A stretch of 64,000 nucleotides of DNA from Loxodes magnus (taxonomy: Eukaryota > Ciliophora > Karyorelictea > Loxodida > Loxodidae): contig CAMPDV010000723.1 of assembly GCA_946699065.1 (NCBI GenBank), forward strand, positions 1 through 64,000. The letters run 5' to 3'. Each line of letters opens with the position of its first letter. Position 1 is the first letter of the stretch. The position numbers and the translations under genes were made by a program. The notes beneath the pieces were generated by a model, which searched no databases, was not told where the DNA came from, and saw only the letters and a program-made list of their open reading frames with translations. This document shows positions 49,155 through 62,160 of the stretch, in pieces.

Positions 49155-49999
49155 TCAAAAGTGCCAATCTGGACACTGTTTAAAATAAGTTGTTTTATCA
49201 GCAATACTACTCATCATTCTTGACTTTCTAATGAAATTATCTTCACTAAGGTCTTCTCAATTTCTTTTATTTCTTATTCTTATTATTTCAAAAGGTACTT
49301 CACATCATTTTCTTCTGTAAATATCTCCATGCTAGTTGCAATAGAGCCTCTAATATTTTTCTTATTCTTTACGCCAAAATTTGTTCTTGAAATTCTAAAA
49401 TTTTTAGCAATTCTTGTACAAATGTCACTTACTATTACAGTAGTAGCATTTCTTCCTTACTTATCTGATTGGTTTTCGATTTATAACCTCTTTTTATTCT
49501 AATTCCATCTAATTTGTCTAATTAGCTATGTTGTGCTAATTAATAAACTTTAACTCTTGTTTTTATACGATATTTCCAAGCCTTGCTGTTTCTTATCTAT
49601 GTTCAGTTTAAATGTTCGAATATGCTTGGAGTTCCCTTTCTTGATTAATAATTCTAATCTCTAAGTTATCTTATCCAAGCGATAATAAATTTCTTAGTTC
49701 TTAATTTTCCTACTTAAGCCCTTTAATCTCTTCCTAGAGATTGGATATTTCAAATACTAACTAATAAACATTGATTTCCTTTTTAATTATCTTTGATGGA
49801 AGTTCTTTTCCTGTTATTATATTAGATTCCTTTCTTTTCATTACTTTAGGAGGTGTTTATTATAGTTATTAGGTTTTTATTAGTTTTGTAAGTGGGGAGA
49901 AGAAGACTCTTGCTAATTTTTTTATGGCTGCTTTTTCTCCAGAGCTTTTTTCTCTTCTTTGCTGAAGAAAAAGCCGGGAACAAGATTTTAAGAATCCAT
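49155..49999 (-). CDS. CCHC zinc-knuckle, coiled-coil protein (gag/ORF1-like)
   Basis: The main - strand frame reads EKAAIKKLARVFFSPLTKLI, then VMKRKESNIITGKELPSK, a coiled coil (LVFEISNLQEEIKGLKQENQ; ELRNLL) and a basic patch (NRKPIRQVRKK). Next comes a zinc knuckle C-x2-C-x4-H-x4-C at 49407-49448 (CYYCNSK-TGA-HLYKNC), and a Trp/Arg-rich tail ending CPDWHF before TGA at 49155-49157. TGA also occurs in RRK-W-CE and KRN-W-ED. ATG 49999 opens a different frame whose MDSQNLVPGFFFSKEEKKAL and QQESSSPH resemble the N-terminus of the 7.36-kb protein, so one frame break probably lies near 49860. Such proteins bind nucleic acid as retroelement gag or ORF1. A domesticated gene is possible. Confidence 0.55.
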
Positions 50000-50539
50000 T
50001 TTTTTTAATTACTATTATTTAATAATAAATAAAAAAGATATTAAGTTTGAAGATAAATTAAACTTCTCAATAAATCTGTTAAAGCAATGCCATATTTCTT
50101 ATTTCTAGATTAATTTACCAAATAATAAATCTATTTGTAGTTTAATTTGAGCATCAATTTTTGCATCTATGGCTTTTGGATTACAATATTTTGATATTAA
50201 CTGTAATATTTTTGCTCTCAAATTCTTGCACATCTTCAATTGATCTCTTATAAAATTAATTTTTTTGTCTTATAAATTTGTTTGTTAGAATTTTTTTAAT
50301 TATAATTCCTCTTATTTCTGTTTATCTTATAAAAGGATTGATTTTAAGAGTTAATTTTTTATCTTTAAATAATCTAACAATTTTTCAGACATTATGAAAA
50401 CATTAATTACAATCTTTAATCATAAATAAAATAGATCAATGAACAAAAAATAATAACTATTTTTAATTAGAAAATGAATATTAAAACATTTTAATTTAAT
50501 TTCTTGATAAGATCTTTTAAATTTAAATTAGTTGCTTTT

Positions 50540-51830
50540 TTTTATTTATTTTAAATAAAGCACTTTAAATATTATTATATTTATGAATATTTAGTATTTT
50601 AAATTAAAAATTACTATATTGTATATTAAACCAAACATTTATTAAAGGAATGCTTAAATTATCAATTATAATTTAGTTGTCTAATCATTTAGAATCAAAC
50701 TAGCTCATTATTAAGGTTCTTTATGAAATTGTGTACTATTACCATTATCGGCTTAGTAGAAACTTTGCTTTTTATTATGCTATATATGTTTCTTTTTATA
50801 TTGTACGAAATATTTCCCATTTTTTATAGATATAATTATAATAGTTATTAACTTACACTTTGTATATTATTTTAATTATACAAAAGATTAAAGCTTTTAA
50901 CCTTTTTTGATATAATCAAAACTATATTGATTTCTTAATTATTTACACTTTCATTTTGCTAATTCTTATTATTTAATATTAGAATATAATTTTATTCTTA
51001 TTTTAGATGGAATATAAGATAATTTACAAGAAAGTTAAGATTTTTATAATTTTCCATATATTCAAATTATTTATATAGTTTACTAGCAAATGTTTTTATA
51101 TGATAAATAATCAATCTATTTTTTAAAAAGCTTTCAACTTTAATAAAATAGCTTCATTAGAAATTCAAATTTTAAGATTAATAAATAAAATCAATTTTCT
51201 ATATACATAGTAGATATATTCAAGTTGCTTAAAATCAGAAAGTTTATCTTTAAAGCTTTTCTTTTAATATTACAGAATGAGAAAAATTTTAAAGAGAAAA
51301 AATACTTAATATAGCAGTTTTTCTTAAAAAACTTGTTTTCCTCTTCTAAATTAACATCTTTTCGCAAACTAAAAACAGATAGTTAGTCGTAGTAAGCTCT
51401 TTTCAAAACTCTTTTACTAATCTTAAATTTTTAATATTTTTATAATTATTATAATAAAGCAGAATATTTTTAAACTTGATTAATAAATTTTTGTTTCTAT
51501 ATTTTATATAGTTAGGTTAGATACATTATTTAGATCCTTGTTTAATTCCTTTTTTTAGATTCTTTGTAAATTGGCCTAAAATTTATTATTACAGATGCAT
51601 TATACCTCATTTTTTCTACTTGATTGATCATATTTTTATAAAGAGATTTTTTAGCTCTTTTTAGATTAGTTATTTTTAAAATTCGTAATATCTATTAAAA
51701 AGGTAGTTTTAAGCCCTCTTATAGAAAAAATTTTTTAACTAATTTATTTCTTCCTAAAATTGTAATTTATTTTTTTATATTTACTTCTTAAAAGTCATTT
51801 AAAAAACTTTTCAAATCTTTTAAAATTCTA
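50540..51830. repeat. AT-rich left part of block C
   Basis: Counterpart of 27432-28690, with small indels. No gene supported. Confidence 0.5.
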
Positions 51831-51834
51831 TCCC

Positions 51835-53670
51835 TTTAAGAAAAGGATTTATCCATCCCGAAAATCTTTTGTACCGTATAACTCAGAGCGAAAAAAGGAT
51901 AAATTTTTCACGATTTCATGGTTATTTTATTATATCTCCTTTTTTCTTGAGATCCTTTTCATTTAAGTAAATTATTATAATATTAAAAATTTTTAAAACA
52001 AATTTTTTCATTTACTAGAAAAGATGTTCAAAATTAAAAATTGTATTTTTTCCGAAGCATAAACAATAAATTTTTTTTATAATTTCAAACATAATTAACC
52101 TTATCAAAAATATACTTTTAAATAAAAAAGAAAAAAAGTTTTGATGAAAATTTTTCAAAAAATTTTCTTAAAAACTAAATTTTTATTTAATTTTTACAAA
52201 AAACCATTTCAACAACAAAAAATTTCCAAATTCTATTTTAATATAAAATTTTTTTAATTCCTATTTTTTCTCAAAAATCTTTTATATTTGGAATTTTTTC
52301 TTGAAATTTTATTCCTATTTTTAAATTTTTTATCCCGAAATAATTAAATTTATTCCGTGCCGAAAATCTTTGGTAGTGTAAAACGCTGAGCAAAAAAACA
52401 AATTTTTTATTTTCATGAAATTTAAGCTCTAAAATTGAAAGATAATGATAAATAAAAAACTTAATATCAAAAAATTTTATAATCCAATCGGAAACGAAAC
52501 ATATTAAAATAAAAATTTATTATTGAACTTAAACACAAGAATAAACAAATTTAAATAAATTTATTAACATATAACTTAAAAAATTAAATTACCATCCCAA
52601 AATTCAAAATTTTTTTAGTTTTAAGTCTATTTATAAATTAAAACTCTTTTTTACATATTAAAAAAATGTATCCCGTCCCAGAAATATTTATCAAAAAAAG
52701 TTTTCAAAAAAATTCCTTAAAAAAAATTTAAAGATTTTTAAAATTAATTTCCAAATTTAATTTCAAAAACGATTTTAGATAATTATTTTCGAAATTATTT
52801 TAGAAACGCTTTTCTAAGAAATTTTAAAAACTTTTTTTAAAATTACTTTCAAAATTTTTATTCCAATTTTATAATTTTTTATCCCGAAATCAAAAAATTT
52901 TATTCCTATTTAGATTTTTTTATCCCGAAATAATTAAATTTATTCCGTCCCAGATATCTTTGGTAGTGTAAAACGCTGAGAAAAAAACAAATTTTTTGTT
53001 TTCATGAAATTTAAGCTCTAAAATCGAAAGATAATGATAAATAAAAAACTTAATATCAAAAAATTTTATAATCCAATCGGAAACAAAAAATATTAAACTT
53101 AAATATTAAAATTTTATAATATCAATAAATAATTAATAATTAATAATAATAATAATAAATAATAAATAATAAATAATAAATAATAATAATCAATCATAAA
53201 AAATAAATAATAAAAAAACAAAATTTAATTTAATTTAAAATAAATACTTAATTAAATTTTTTCAACTATAATTAAGATTATTAACTAACTTTGCCATAAT
53301 AAATAATATTTTAACCACTTCACAAAAAAAATGAAAATTTATACTCAACTTGAAATTTTTACTAAATCTAAAAATATATCCATAAAATTTATAGCATAAA
53401 TTTAAACTTAAACTTATTTCATTCTTTCATTTAACAAAATTATATTTTAAATATTTTTAAACATTACCACTTTAAATCAACATACCTCACTAATTTCTAT
53501 AACCTATCACTCAACCTTTTTTTTAAACTAATAATATTTAAGAATATAACAAATTTTTAATTAATAATTAAAAAACTTCATAAAGCTAAAAACATTATTA
53601 ACATTAAACATTCATTTAAATGCATTACCAATATCTTATATCTTTAATCGAAAAATTTAATTAAGTCAAA
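51835..53670. repeat. Downstream arm of WD40 copy C with direct repeats and an AATA microsatellite
   Basis: The GTAGTGTAAAACGCTGAG units lie at about 52350-52505 and 52940-53097, with a partial unit at about 51855-51925. An (AATA)n/(ATA)n tract at about 53130-53190 is expanded relative to block B. Confidence 0.7.
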
Positions 53671-53681
53671 TAGCAAGTTAC

Positions 53682-54768
53682 TCAACTCGAAACTCTCCAC
53701 TTTCTAATAGTATTGTCCCATCCTCCCGATACCAACCATCTATTATCAACACTCAATGCTATAGACCATATTGATCCTGTATGCCCTTATAAAGTCTAGA
53801 TACACTCACCCTTATCAAAGTTCCATATCTTGATTGTTCTGTCATATGAACCAGAAAAGATAACACTTGAATCAACACTTAACTGAATACTATATACACC
53901 ATCTACATGACCTTAAAGAGTACGAATAAACTAACCAGAAGAGAAGTCCCATATCTTAATAGTACTGTCACCAGAACCTGATATTGTATATCTATTATCC
54001 TTAGACACTTTTACCGATAAAACTTAGCCTGAATGCCCAGTAAGATTTCGCAAAAGCTGACCAGTCTAGAAATCCCAAATTTTTATAGTTTTATCACGAG
54101 ATCCCGATATAATATATCTAGAGTCATAGGAGATTACTACCGATATAACATATGAAGTATGTCCCGACAAAGTTCTTTGGAGATCACCATTGTGGAAATT
54201 TCAGATCTTTATAGTGTTATCGTAAGATCCCGATACAATATAGCTAGAGTCTGGGGAGATTGCTACCGATCTAACGAAGGAAGTATGTCCCGTTATAGTT
54301 CTTTGAAGAGCACCAGTCTATGAATTTCGGATCTTTATAGTTTAGTCAGAAAATCCTGATACGATATAGCTAGAATCAGGGGAGATTACTACCGAGTTAA
54401 CTGAGGAAGTATGTCCTGTTATAGTTCTTATGAGAGCACCTGTCTGGAAATTCCAGATCTTTATAGAATTTTCAGGATAGTCCGAACCTGATACAATTCA
54501 ATTCAGGTCACTTGATATGGATACCGATAACACAGCTGAAGAGTGACCAGTGAGGACTTAGTCTAAAAAATATTAAATAAATACCTTTACTTTGATCATA
54601 ACTGATCCTATTTATTAACTTTTAGTAGCATAAGTTAGGCAGAATTTCATACTTAAAATGAAGTAGAGATATTTTCCCTAGTATGTGGCTTCTCGCTCTT
54701 AGGAATTTTCTTAAAAAAATAATTTTAGTAAATTGCTTTTCTTTTTTCTCCGTTTGTTTTTTCTCCAT
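53682..54768 (-). CDS. WD40 seven-bladed propeller protein, copy C (354 aa, one 22-nt intron)
   Basis: Exon 1 is 54585-54768, the intron 54563-54584 and exon 2 53682-54562, ending at TGA. The frame is intact with TGA = Trp at 54498 and 54201 (first bases on the + strand). In blade 2 the Trp of KIW is CGA (Arg) and the next Phe is Ser, so that blade has lost its structural Trp. The N-terminus reads [20 protein letters not shown]. Blades 4 to 7 keep SGS-x-D-x-T...KIW/RKW with TGG. Surface residues differ from A and B (blade 7: GHTGSIWS and GGWDN; blade 3: GHTSFVRS). Blade 6 is identical to copy A although other blades are not. The gene sits between conserved upstream and downstream arms, like copy B. 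Confidence 0.9.
54563..54584 (-). other. Spliceosomal intron, 22 nt, WD40 copy C
   Basis: GTATTTA...TTTTAG on the - strand, at the same codon as in copies A and B, with one internal substitution. Confidence 0.85.
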
Positions 54769-54769
54769 T

Positions 54770-56130
54770 TTAATTTTTATAACTTAATTCAATAAATATT
54801 TAATTAAAATAACTCAATGAATTTTACTTACTTAATTTCAATACAATTAAACAATTAAATTATTTATTAAATATATTTATAAATATCTTCTAAAAAATTG
54901 ATTTTTCTATTTTTGTCTTAAAACAAGATGAGATATAAAACTAATAGTGTACAAACTTTTACAATTTTAATTATTTTATTTCTTTTACTTTTAATAAAAG
55001 GATAAGTTATTATATCAAAAGTTTATAAAGAAGAATTATATCCTTATTATAATAACTTTAGTATGCATTTATTTAATTACAACTTATTTGTGCTTTAAAT
55101 CAAAGACTCTTAATAAGAATAACTTATTTCTTTATAGACCCTTTTAAATAATAAATAAAATAAGTTTCTTATTAATTAGTTTGAATAAATATTAAAAAAC
55201 ATCAAATTATTTAAAAAAAAGTATTTTTAGAATTTATAAGATAAACTCTTTTAATTGCCCACTTTCTTACTACTATTTAATTAAAACTTTTTATTTATAA
55301 AGGTCTCTCTTATAATAATAAACTAATATAATTTATTTTAATGTTGATTCTAAGCAAAATATATAAATGTAATAAATATAAGTAGTAGAAAGTAAATATT
55401 TAAACTAACTATAAATGGTGTATCACTAATTATATCTTACAATTATTAAATAGTAATATTTAATTTTATTATTAAAATAAGCTTTAATATGTTTAATTAT
55501 GTCTATTAAATACTTAAAATTTTATCCTTTTAGCTTTATTAGTTATTAATTAATTTCTCTTTAATTTAGATATTAGATTAGTTATAATTAATACATTTAG
55601 ATAACTTTCTATTTTATAGCAAACTAATATTATATTTATTATTTATGTTATTTTTGTAATTATCATTTCTAATTAATAATACCTAAATTATTCTAGATTA
55701 TTTAAAGATAAAAACTTAATTCTACTATTCTATTCTTATCCAAAAAACATAGTTATCACTATTAATACTCTCTTTCTTAAAATTAGTTGTTTGATATTTA
55801 GAAAATTATAAGCTTTTTTAAGAAAGAAAGCATATTTTTAATATCTTCTATTATTATTTTCTGAATTAATAGAAAGAGTAAACTTAACGTAATATGTTTC
55901 TTTGTAGTATGAGATAATATAAGTATTAGATTAGCTACTATAAGCTATTTAAAACTAAAATTAATGTCACAATAAAGTCTAGTTGGTTTTAGTCATAAAA
56001 TTTAAAAAGAATACAGTCTTTAGTAGTAATAAGAAAGGATTTAAATAAACATAAAGAAAGTGAGAAAAAAATTAAACCTACAAGATAAGAGTTTTAAAGC
56101 TTAAATTGAAATTTATTAATTAAAAGATTT
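54770..56130. repeat. Upstream arm of WD40 copy C
   Basis: Counterpart of 31640-33120. About 100 bp present in block B near 32020-32120 are missing here (near 55140), giving a length difference. No gene supported. Confidence 0.5.
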
Positions 56131-56137
56131 AAGAATA

Positions 56138-56957
56138 TCATTTGCTATCTAGAATGAAATAGCTGCTAAACTTTAATTTTTTTCTGAATAAATTAAAATA
56201 ATAAATTGCAACCAAAAGGCATGCTTGATATTTAAAAAATATTTAAGTTTGCAAGTAGTTACAAATTGGATATTGAGCATGGTTTAACAAGTGCTTCTTA
56301 AGATAAAATAGAATAACAAAAGTTTTATAGAAGAATAAATATTATAGAATTTCAGTGCTTCTAAATAGAAAAAAAAGAAATCACTAAAATTTAATTAATC
56401 AAAGTCTTAAATAAAAAAGTTGCTATTAAATGAGAAATGTACATGTCCAAAGGGGTTGCCAAAATGTCTATTTTGAACTTATAAATCTAAGAATTTTCCT
56501 TTTGAAAAAACAAAAAAATGTAAATCCTTCTAGAACTAGAATATTCAATGGCTTTTATAAAATTTAGATTGAAATATTCATGCAATAGCTCGAGATCTAA
56601 ATTTTCGAAGTAGCATAATTGTGCACACTCTTTAAGTTTTTCAATTTCTTGATTATCTTAAATCAAAAATTTTCAGTTACGTTTATTTTTTATTCTCTTA
56701 GGAATATAAAAATTGCTGTCTTTTTCTCCAACTTTGCAATATCTTAGATTGAATTTGCTACTTCATTCACTACACTATTCAATAGGCATAAATTTAAATC
56801 CCAAAACTACAAAAGCATTCATACTTTAGTCTCTTGAAAGCATTATCAGTTTAATCCTTTATAGATCTATCTGCTTAACTTCCCTTTTCTTAATTTAGAT
56901 CATACTACTCTATTTTGATTTTCCTTATATCTTTAAGCTAAAATAAACCTAAAACAT
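56138..56957 (-). pseudogene. Unknown protein, block C copy, frameshifted relative to block B
   Basis: ATG 56957 opens the same protein as 33943-33125 in block B, with a few substitutions (for example V to I and D to E in the core). An extra T near 56303 moves the C-terminal third into another frame, which reads EALVKPCSISNLQLLANLNI. It is unclear which copy carries the ancestral C-terminus; the block C reading is at least as natural. Confidence 0.5.
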
Positions 56958-57514
56958 TAACTACCATAAAAAAGCATTAAAGCTAGATTTTATTTTTAAA
57001 TTAGTTTAATATACTTATTAGTAAATTTCTTGTAAATAAAAGCTTAGAATGAAATATATAGTATATTTAAAGGTTTAATGTATCTTGTTAGTTTATTAAG
57101 ATACATAAATAAGAAGTATTATACAGAATTAGGCTATCTTTAATTAAAGATACTGAGTCTAGTAATCTTAATAATATATTAATTTAACTAGTAATGCTCC
57201 AATAAATAATCAATTAAATACTTTAATGGATTTATTAACTCTGAGGCTAGTACTTTGAAGTTGTTTTTTGGTCAGTTTGAACTTGCTTTCTTCTCTAATC
57301 ATTTCAATTTACTGCTCATTGATATGTAGTTCCTCGCTCTTACACTTAGTTTGTCTTTCTTTAACATAAATTTTAAGAAGATAAACTGAAAGAAACTAAG
57401 CCAGCAACTAAACTATCTTAATTGATTCATATAAGCAAACAGCTACTTTGAAGTTAAATCTACTTCTTAGCTTCAATAATGTAAATCTTCTAAAAAAGAA
57501 TAATATGAAGTTGT

Positions 57515-58687
57515 CTATTTTCTTTTACGAAAAGCTTTAAAATAAATCTATCAAATGTTTTTTGTTTTAAGCTCCAGATTCCACTTATTAGGTAAGTAAA
57601 TGATATATATGTTCCTTAATCCTTAAATCTTATAGCTTAAATTTATTATTTTTTTGCTTTTTTCTTCCCTTTTAAAGAAAGTTGCTTATTATCTCTTTAC
57701 TGCTAGATTAAACTCCTCATTGTAGCGTAGCTCTGAGACTAAACTTGCAATTTAAAAAATTGAAGGTAGGGAGTTTAAAAATTTTTTACAAGTTAGTTTT
57801 ACTTGGCAGTTATATTCAACATGTTAAAAGTAATAGGAGACTCATTGAGATTCTTTAATTTTAAATATCTATCGTTGATGGGATATTCCTATACTTTTTT
57901 CTTTTTTTAATTCCTTTAGTTCAAACTATTCTTTCATAGTAATAATTCTTCTAAACCTCTGATGGTTTTATCAGATAATCTTTAAACTATATTTAGTTTC
58001 TTTCAAATCTACCCGTTTATATCCAACGAGGTCTGGATTAAAAGCTAACCGTCTATTTCGTTTCTATCTTTGAAGATGTGACTTTATTTTAAAGATTAAG
58101 TTTCATACTGGGAATGTTTTGTTTTTGGTATTTCGTCTTTTTCTGTTTCTTTGATTTTATTCGGGTATCAGGCTTAATATTATATATATCAAAATATAGC
58201 GAAAAAACTTCCAAAGCTTGATTAGTCTTCTATATATTTTTCTGTTTATCAAGCATTTCTAACTACAAAAATATCGCAATTCTAGCAATGAAGTTAAGTA
58301 GAAATCAGACAGCAATTGAATGTTCTCCGCAGCCTTCATCAAAGAGTTCAAAATTTTTAGCAATCCTTAGAGAAATTAACATCACTAATAAGAATCTCTC
58401 GTTTGGAAGTATTTGAGGCTTTTAAATATTTCTTAGATGAATTCATAGACAAAACCAGTCAAGCAATTAATGACAAATATAAGATTGTCCAAATACCTCG
58501 CTTTATCTTAATTTTAAGCTCATTCTTAGTGTCTATTATTTGCTTCATTCAACATTCTCTACTTTTTACTAAAATTTGGACTATAGAAATTGATATCTGA
58601 CTCTGTCTTTTAGATCACTGTTTCTTATTAGAATAGAATTAAATTTTCATCTTGCTGACTTTTCTTTAATGTTCCTTTATTCACCAT
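57515..58687 (-). pseudogene. Eroded - strand gene, unknown (block C copy)
   Basis: Nearly identical to 34500-35672, with the same three-frame structure. A 65-codon standard-code ORF on the + strand (58403-58600) is its antisense. Confidence 0.45.
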
Positions 58688-59685
58688 ATAAAGATCTAAA
58701 GGAATTGCCAATAAACAACTTCAAGTAAGTTTTTAAGCTTCACATATTACTAGACTAGACTAAGGTTTTTATTAGATCTCACTATCTTGAATCTATTAAA
58801 CTGATTGGTATTCAAACGTAGTAAGCTAATTACACCTCACTCACTATAACTACAAATAATGGTAAACCTTAATATATTTAAAAGAAGTAAAAGCTTGTTA
58901 TTTTAATAGCAACTTATTTTAACCTAAATAGACAAATAATTAGATATTAAAGTAGCAAGGATATAAGATTAACAACCTAGCTTAATTAACTAATCACTAT
59001 ATCCTAATTTTAATAGCCTAGCATTATTATATTACAGTTACTAAGACTATTAGCAACCCTTTATTTTAACAAAGCAGCTTATTAGTATTATATATTTAGT
59101 GCTTTAATGTAAAGACTATAAGAGATATACTTATAACATTTAAATAATTATTAACCATGTATCTTAGTAATAGCACATCTATATACTATTGTAGAACTTT
59201 TAATTTTATAGTGGAAATAGTTAATATGCTTAATTTATTATATTTTTGGTTATTAAACAATATAATGCTAAAAAGGCTAAAGACTTTTTTAAAAAAACTA
59301 ATACAAAATTTTATCCTTCAAACAAATTCCTGGAATACAAATTCTATCAATATTGGAATTTTCGCAAAAGATTTACCCAATAGGTGGAAAATTCTAAAGA
59401 GCCTTAAATGATTATTTCTTTTATCCATAGGCTATTAGCAAACAGACTTGAATAATATTGTACGACTTTATAATTATAATATGTTAGATTAAAAGTGAAG
59501 ATTAGTAAGATTCTTAAGAAATAATATAACTAGGAATAAAGCTAAAATATCAATTCCATTTTGAGGGTTTCTAATACTTATTTACTAATAAGTATCGAAT
59601 AGCATTTATTTGATAATTATAAACTTGATAGTGTTTGTTTAATATAATATAGAGAAGGTATTAAAACATTTTGTTAGAAAAAAAA

Positions 59686-62110
59686 ATGGACGAAATATAG
59701 AATTCACTAGTTTTTAATAGTGACTCTTCTTTAATTAATTTCAAAGAAGCTGCAAATTCGTAGGAAAAGCATAGGCAGGTGCATTAAAATCTCCAAACGA
59801 AAGATTTGTAGTAACTACAAATTAAATAAGTAAACCTAATAATGAATTTATTAAGGTAACTACTTAAAAATTGTAGTCAAAAACCGGAAAACAAATTCAT
59901 ACGCGACCATTAAAACTACTTAGGAACTCTCTTCAACGTGGATATTAATTGTAGCGTATTATGAAAGTGAAATCAACCTATAAATAGATGAACAGATTAA
60001 CCGCCTAAAATAATACCGCGAAAGATACGAAACGATTACCTAAGAAATCTTTCCAAAAATAAGATATTATCTTAGATAGTTAGAATTCTAAAGATATACC
60101 TTAAAATCCTAATTAAAATTCAAATAAAGATATCCTTTTATGATAGTCAAAAATAACATAAACTTAAGATTAATTTTTGAATAATACTAATTAACAATTC
60201 TATTGAATTTCAAATAACTAAATTAATCAGAAATAAAATAATACTACTAATCCTGATAATTCAAATAATCATTATTTACCTGATCTTCAGAGCAAACAAC
60301 CTTAAAATTAAACTGCTGATTTAAGAAATGTAATATAAAATCAAATAATTAATTAGTCTAATGAGAACTTATTTACCTTAGAAATAAAAGAACTTAAACA
60401 TAATATAAAAGACTTATAAATAAGAACCAATAATTAAATGAAATGCTAATTAATATAAAAGCAAAATATGAACGAGATATTGAAACATTGATAAGTAACT
60501 AAGAAATATCCAAAATATATTATAAAACTTATATAAATAAAATTTATTAGAAATATAAACTATTATAGTACAATTTTTAATCAATCAAATCTGATATATA
60601 GCAATATCACAAAAAATGCTATCAAAATAACTAGTTCATAAAATTACTTAAACAAACTTCTCCACTTATTACAGTAACTAAATAGTTTAAACAGATGAAA
60701 TAATTAGTATATTTCAAGAAATTTAGATATAATAGAAAAACTATGAGAATTAAGTCAATTCAATAGATGAAATATTATCTAATTAAGAGATTTAAATTGA
60801 AGCTAATGCTAATTAAAGCTTTACTTAAGCTTAAATGATAGGAGTAAATAATTCACTATGCCAAAACTTTAATAAAATTAGAAATTTTACTTAGATTGAA
60901 ATAGATAACTTTCTAAATAAAACTTAGCAAGGATATTAATAGACTATATTAGAATAGAACTAATATTTACTTTAACAAATTACCTAATAAAAAATAATAA
61001 CCGAAATTTAACTCCAAGAGTTATATTCTTAATATTAAAAATGATAAAACTAAAATAAGTAATTTATAGATTAAGAATAGAAAGCTTAAATGGAAATTTT
61101 AACTTTTAAAATCTAATTAGATAAGTAAAGATAATAAAACTATGAAATAAATATAGCTTTTCAAAATTAAATTCTATTAAAAAATAAGGAAATTCAAATG
61201 TATAAAGAATTATTTTAGAAGAAGTAATTAGTAGATGCATAAACTTAGACATTATATGGAAATATTTAAACAAAGGATAGTATTATCTAAACAGATAATA
61301 TAAACAAATAATAAACAGCTTTTTTGTGTCAAAAATTTACTCAAACAAGTATAATCAAGCAAGACAAGTTAATGTAAACTTAAAATAATTAATAGAAAGC
61401 ATCAACTAATGCTATTATAACATAACATAATAACTAATACTGTCAAGTTAAATTGCCAGATGAAGATTTTGTTTTACTATAGCATTAATATCACTAACTC
61501 AACTTAAAATTCATTTAAAGTACCCAAAATATGTAGACACTTGAGATAAAAATAGAAGTGTTTTAAAAACTTAATTAAAATTTGAAAACAGATATATTTA
61601 ATTATTCTACTAAAAGATGACAAAAAGATTAATAAAACTAAACAGATTCGATCGATGCTATTTATCAGAATTAAACCTTATCTTCCAATATTAATCTTAA
61701 TATTCTTAAAAAGAAACATGAAGAAGAAGATAAAACAATTCCACCAGCAAAACGTATGAGTAAACATAATAATAAAAAAGAGTGCGATTAAATAATATGT
61801 TATTTCAATCTGACTAGTCTATAACTTTAAAAGTTTATTAAATCCGAAACTTGAAGACGTCCATAGTACGAAATGTACAATATATAAGGTAGATATGTCA
61901 CAGTTTCTTAAGATTTAGAATAAGGTACATGTGATAGTGTGAAAAGTAAAATTGATATAGATAGAAAGCTACTTTAAAAATATACGACGTAAGTAATATA
62001 TATTTTGATACAATATTTTCATTAACATCCTGAGTATGGAAAAAGATTAGTACATATTTAGATTAACCAATAAGGATAGAAAAGCATTTGCATTTACGAA
62101 AGTAGTCTAC
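59686..62110 (+). pseudogene. LINE ORF1, Gln/Asn/Lys-rich coiled-coil protein (frame-broken)
   Basis: ATG 59686 reads MDEIQNSLVFNSDSSLINFK, with TAG/TAA as Gln. After about 75 codons the sense moves frame: TTQELSSTWILIVAYYESEI, then INRLKQYRERYETITQEIFP, matching the 17.5-kb copy (RKINLQVENQLNHLKYLRRI). The rest is a long Asn/Gln/Lys-rich helical sequence. Such ORF1 proteins bind the element RNA. No zinc knuckle was found in this copy. Confidence 0.6.
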
Positions 62111-62160
62111 CTGCAGGGTCGGAAAAAATTAGAAAGGACTAATAAATTTAAAAAATAAAG

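Larger units (their letters stand above)
50200..59676. repeat. Segmental duplication, block C
   Basis: Direct copy of block B without the 26612-27416 LINE insertion. The right edge is at TTTTGTTA (59676), followed at once by the 5' end of a LINE. The part from about 57 to 59.68 kb is nearly identical to block B, while the WD40 gene and its downstream arm are more diverged, so divergence is uneven along the copy. Confidence 0.9.

Noticed and set aside
53130-53190. AATA/ATA repeat as a telomere or CRISPR-like array
   Set aside because: It is a simple microsatellite with no spacers and no G-rich telomere unit.
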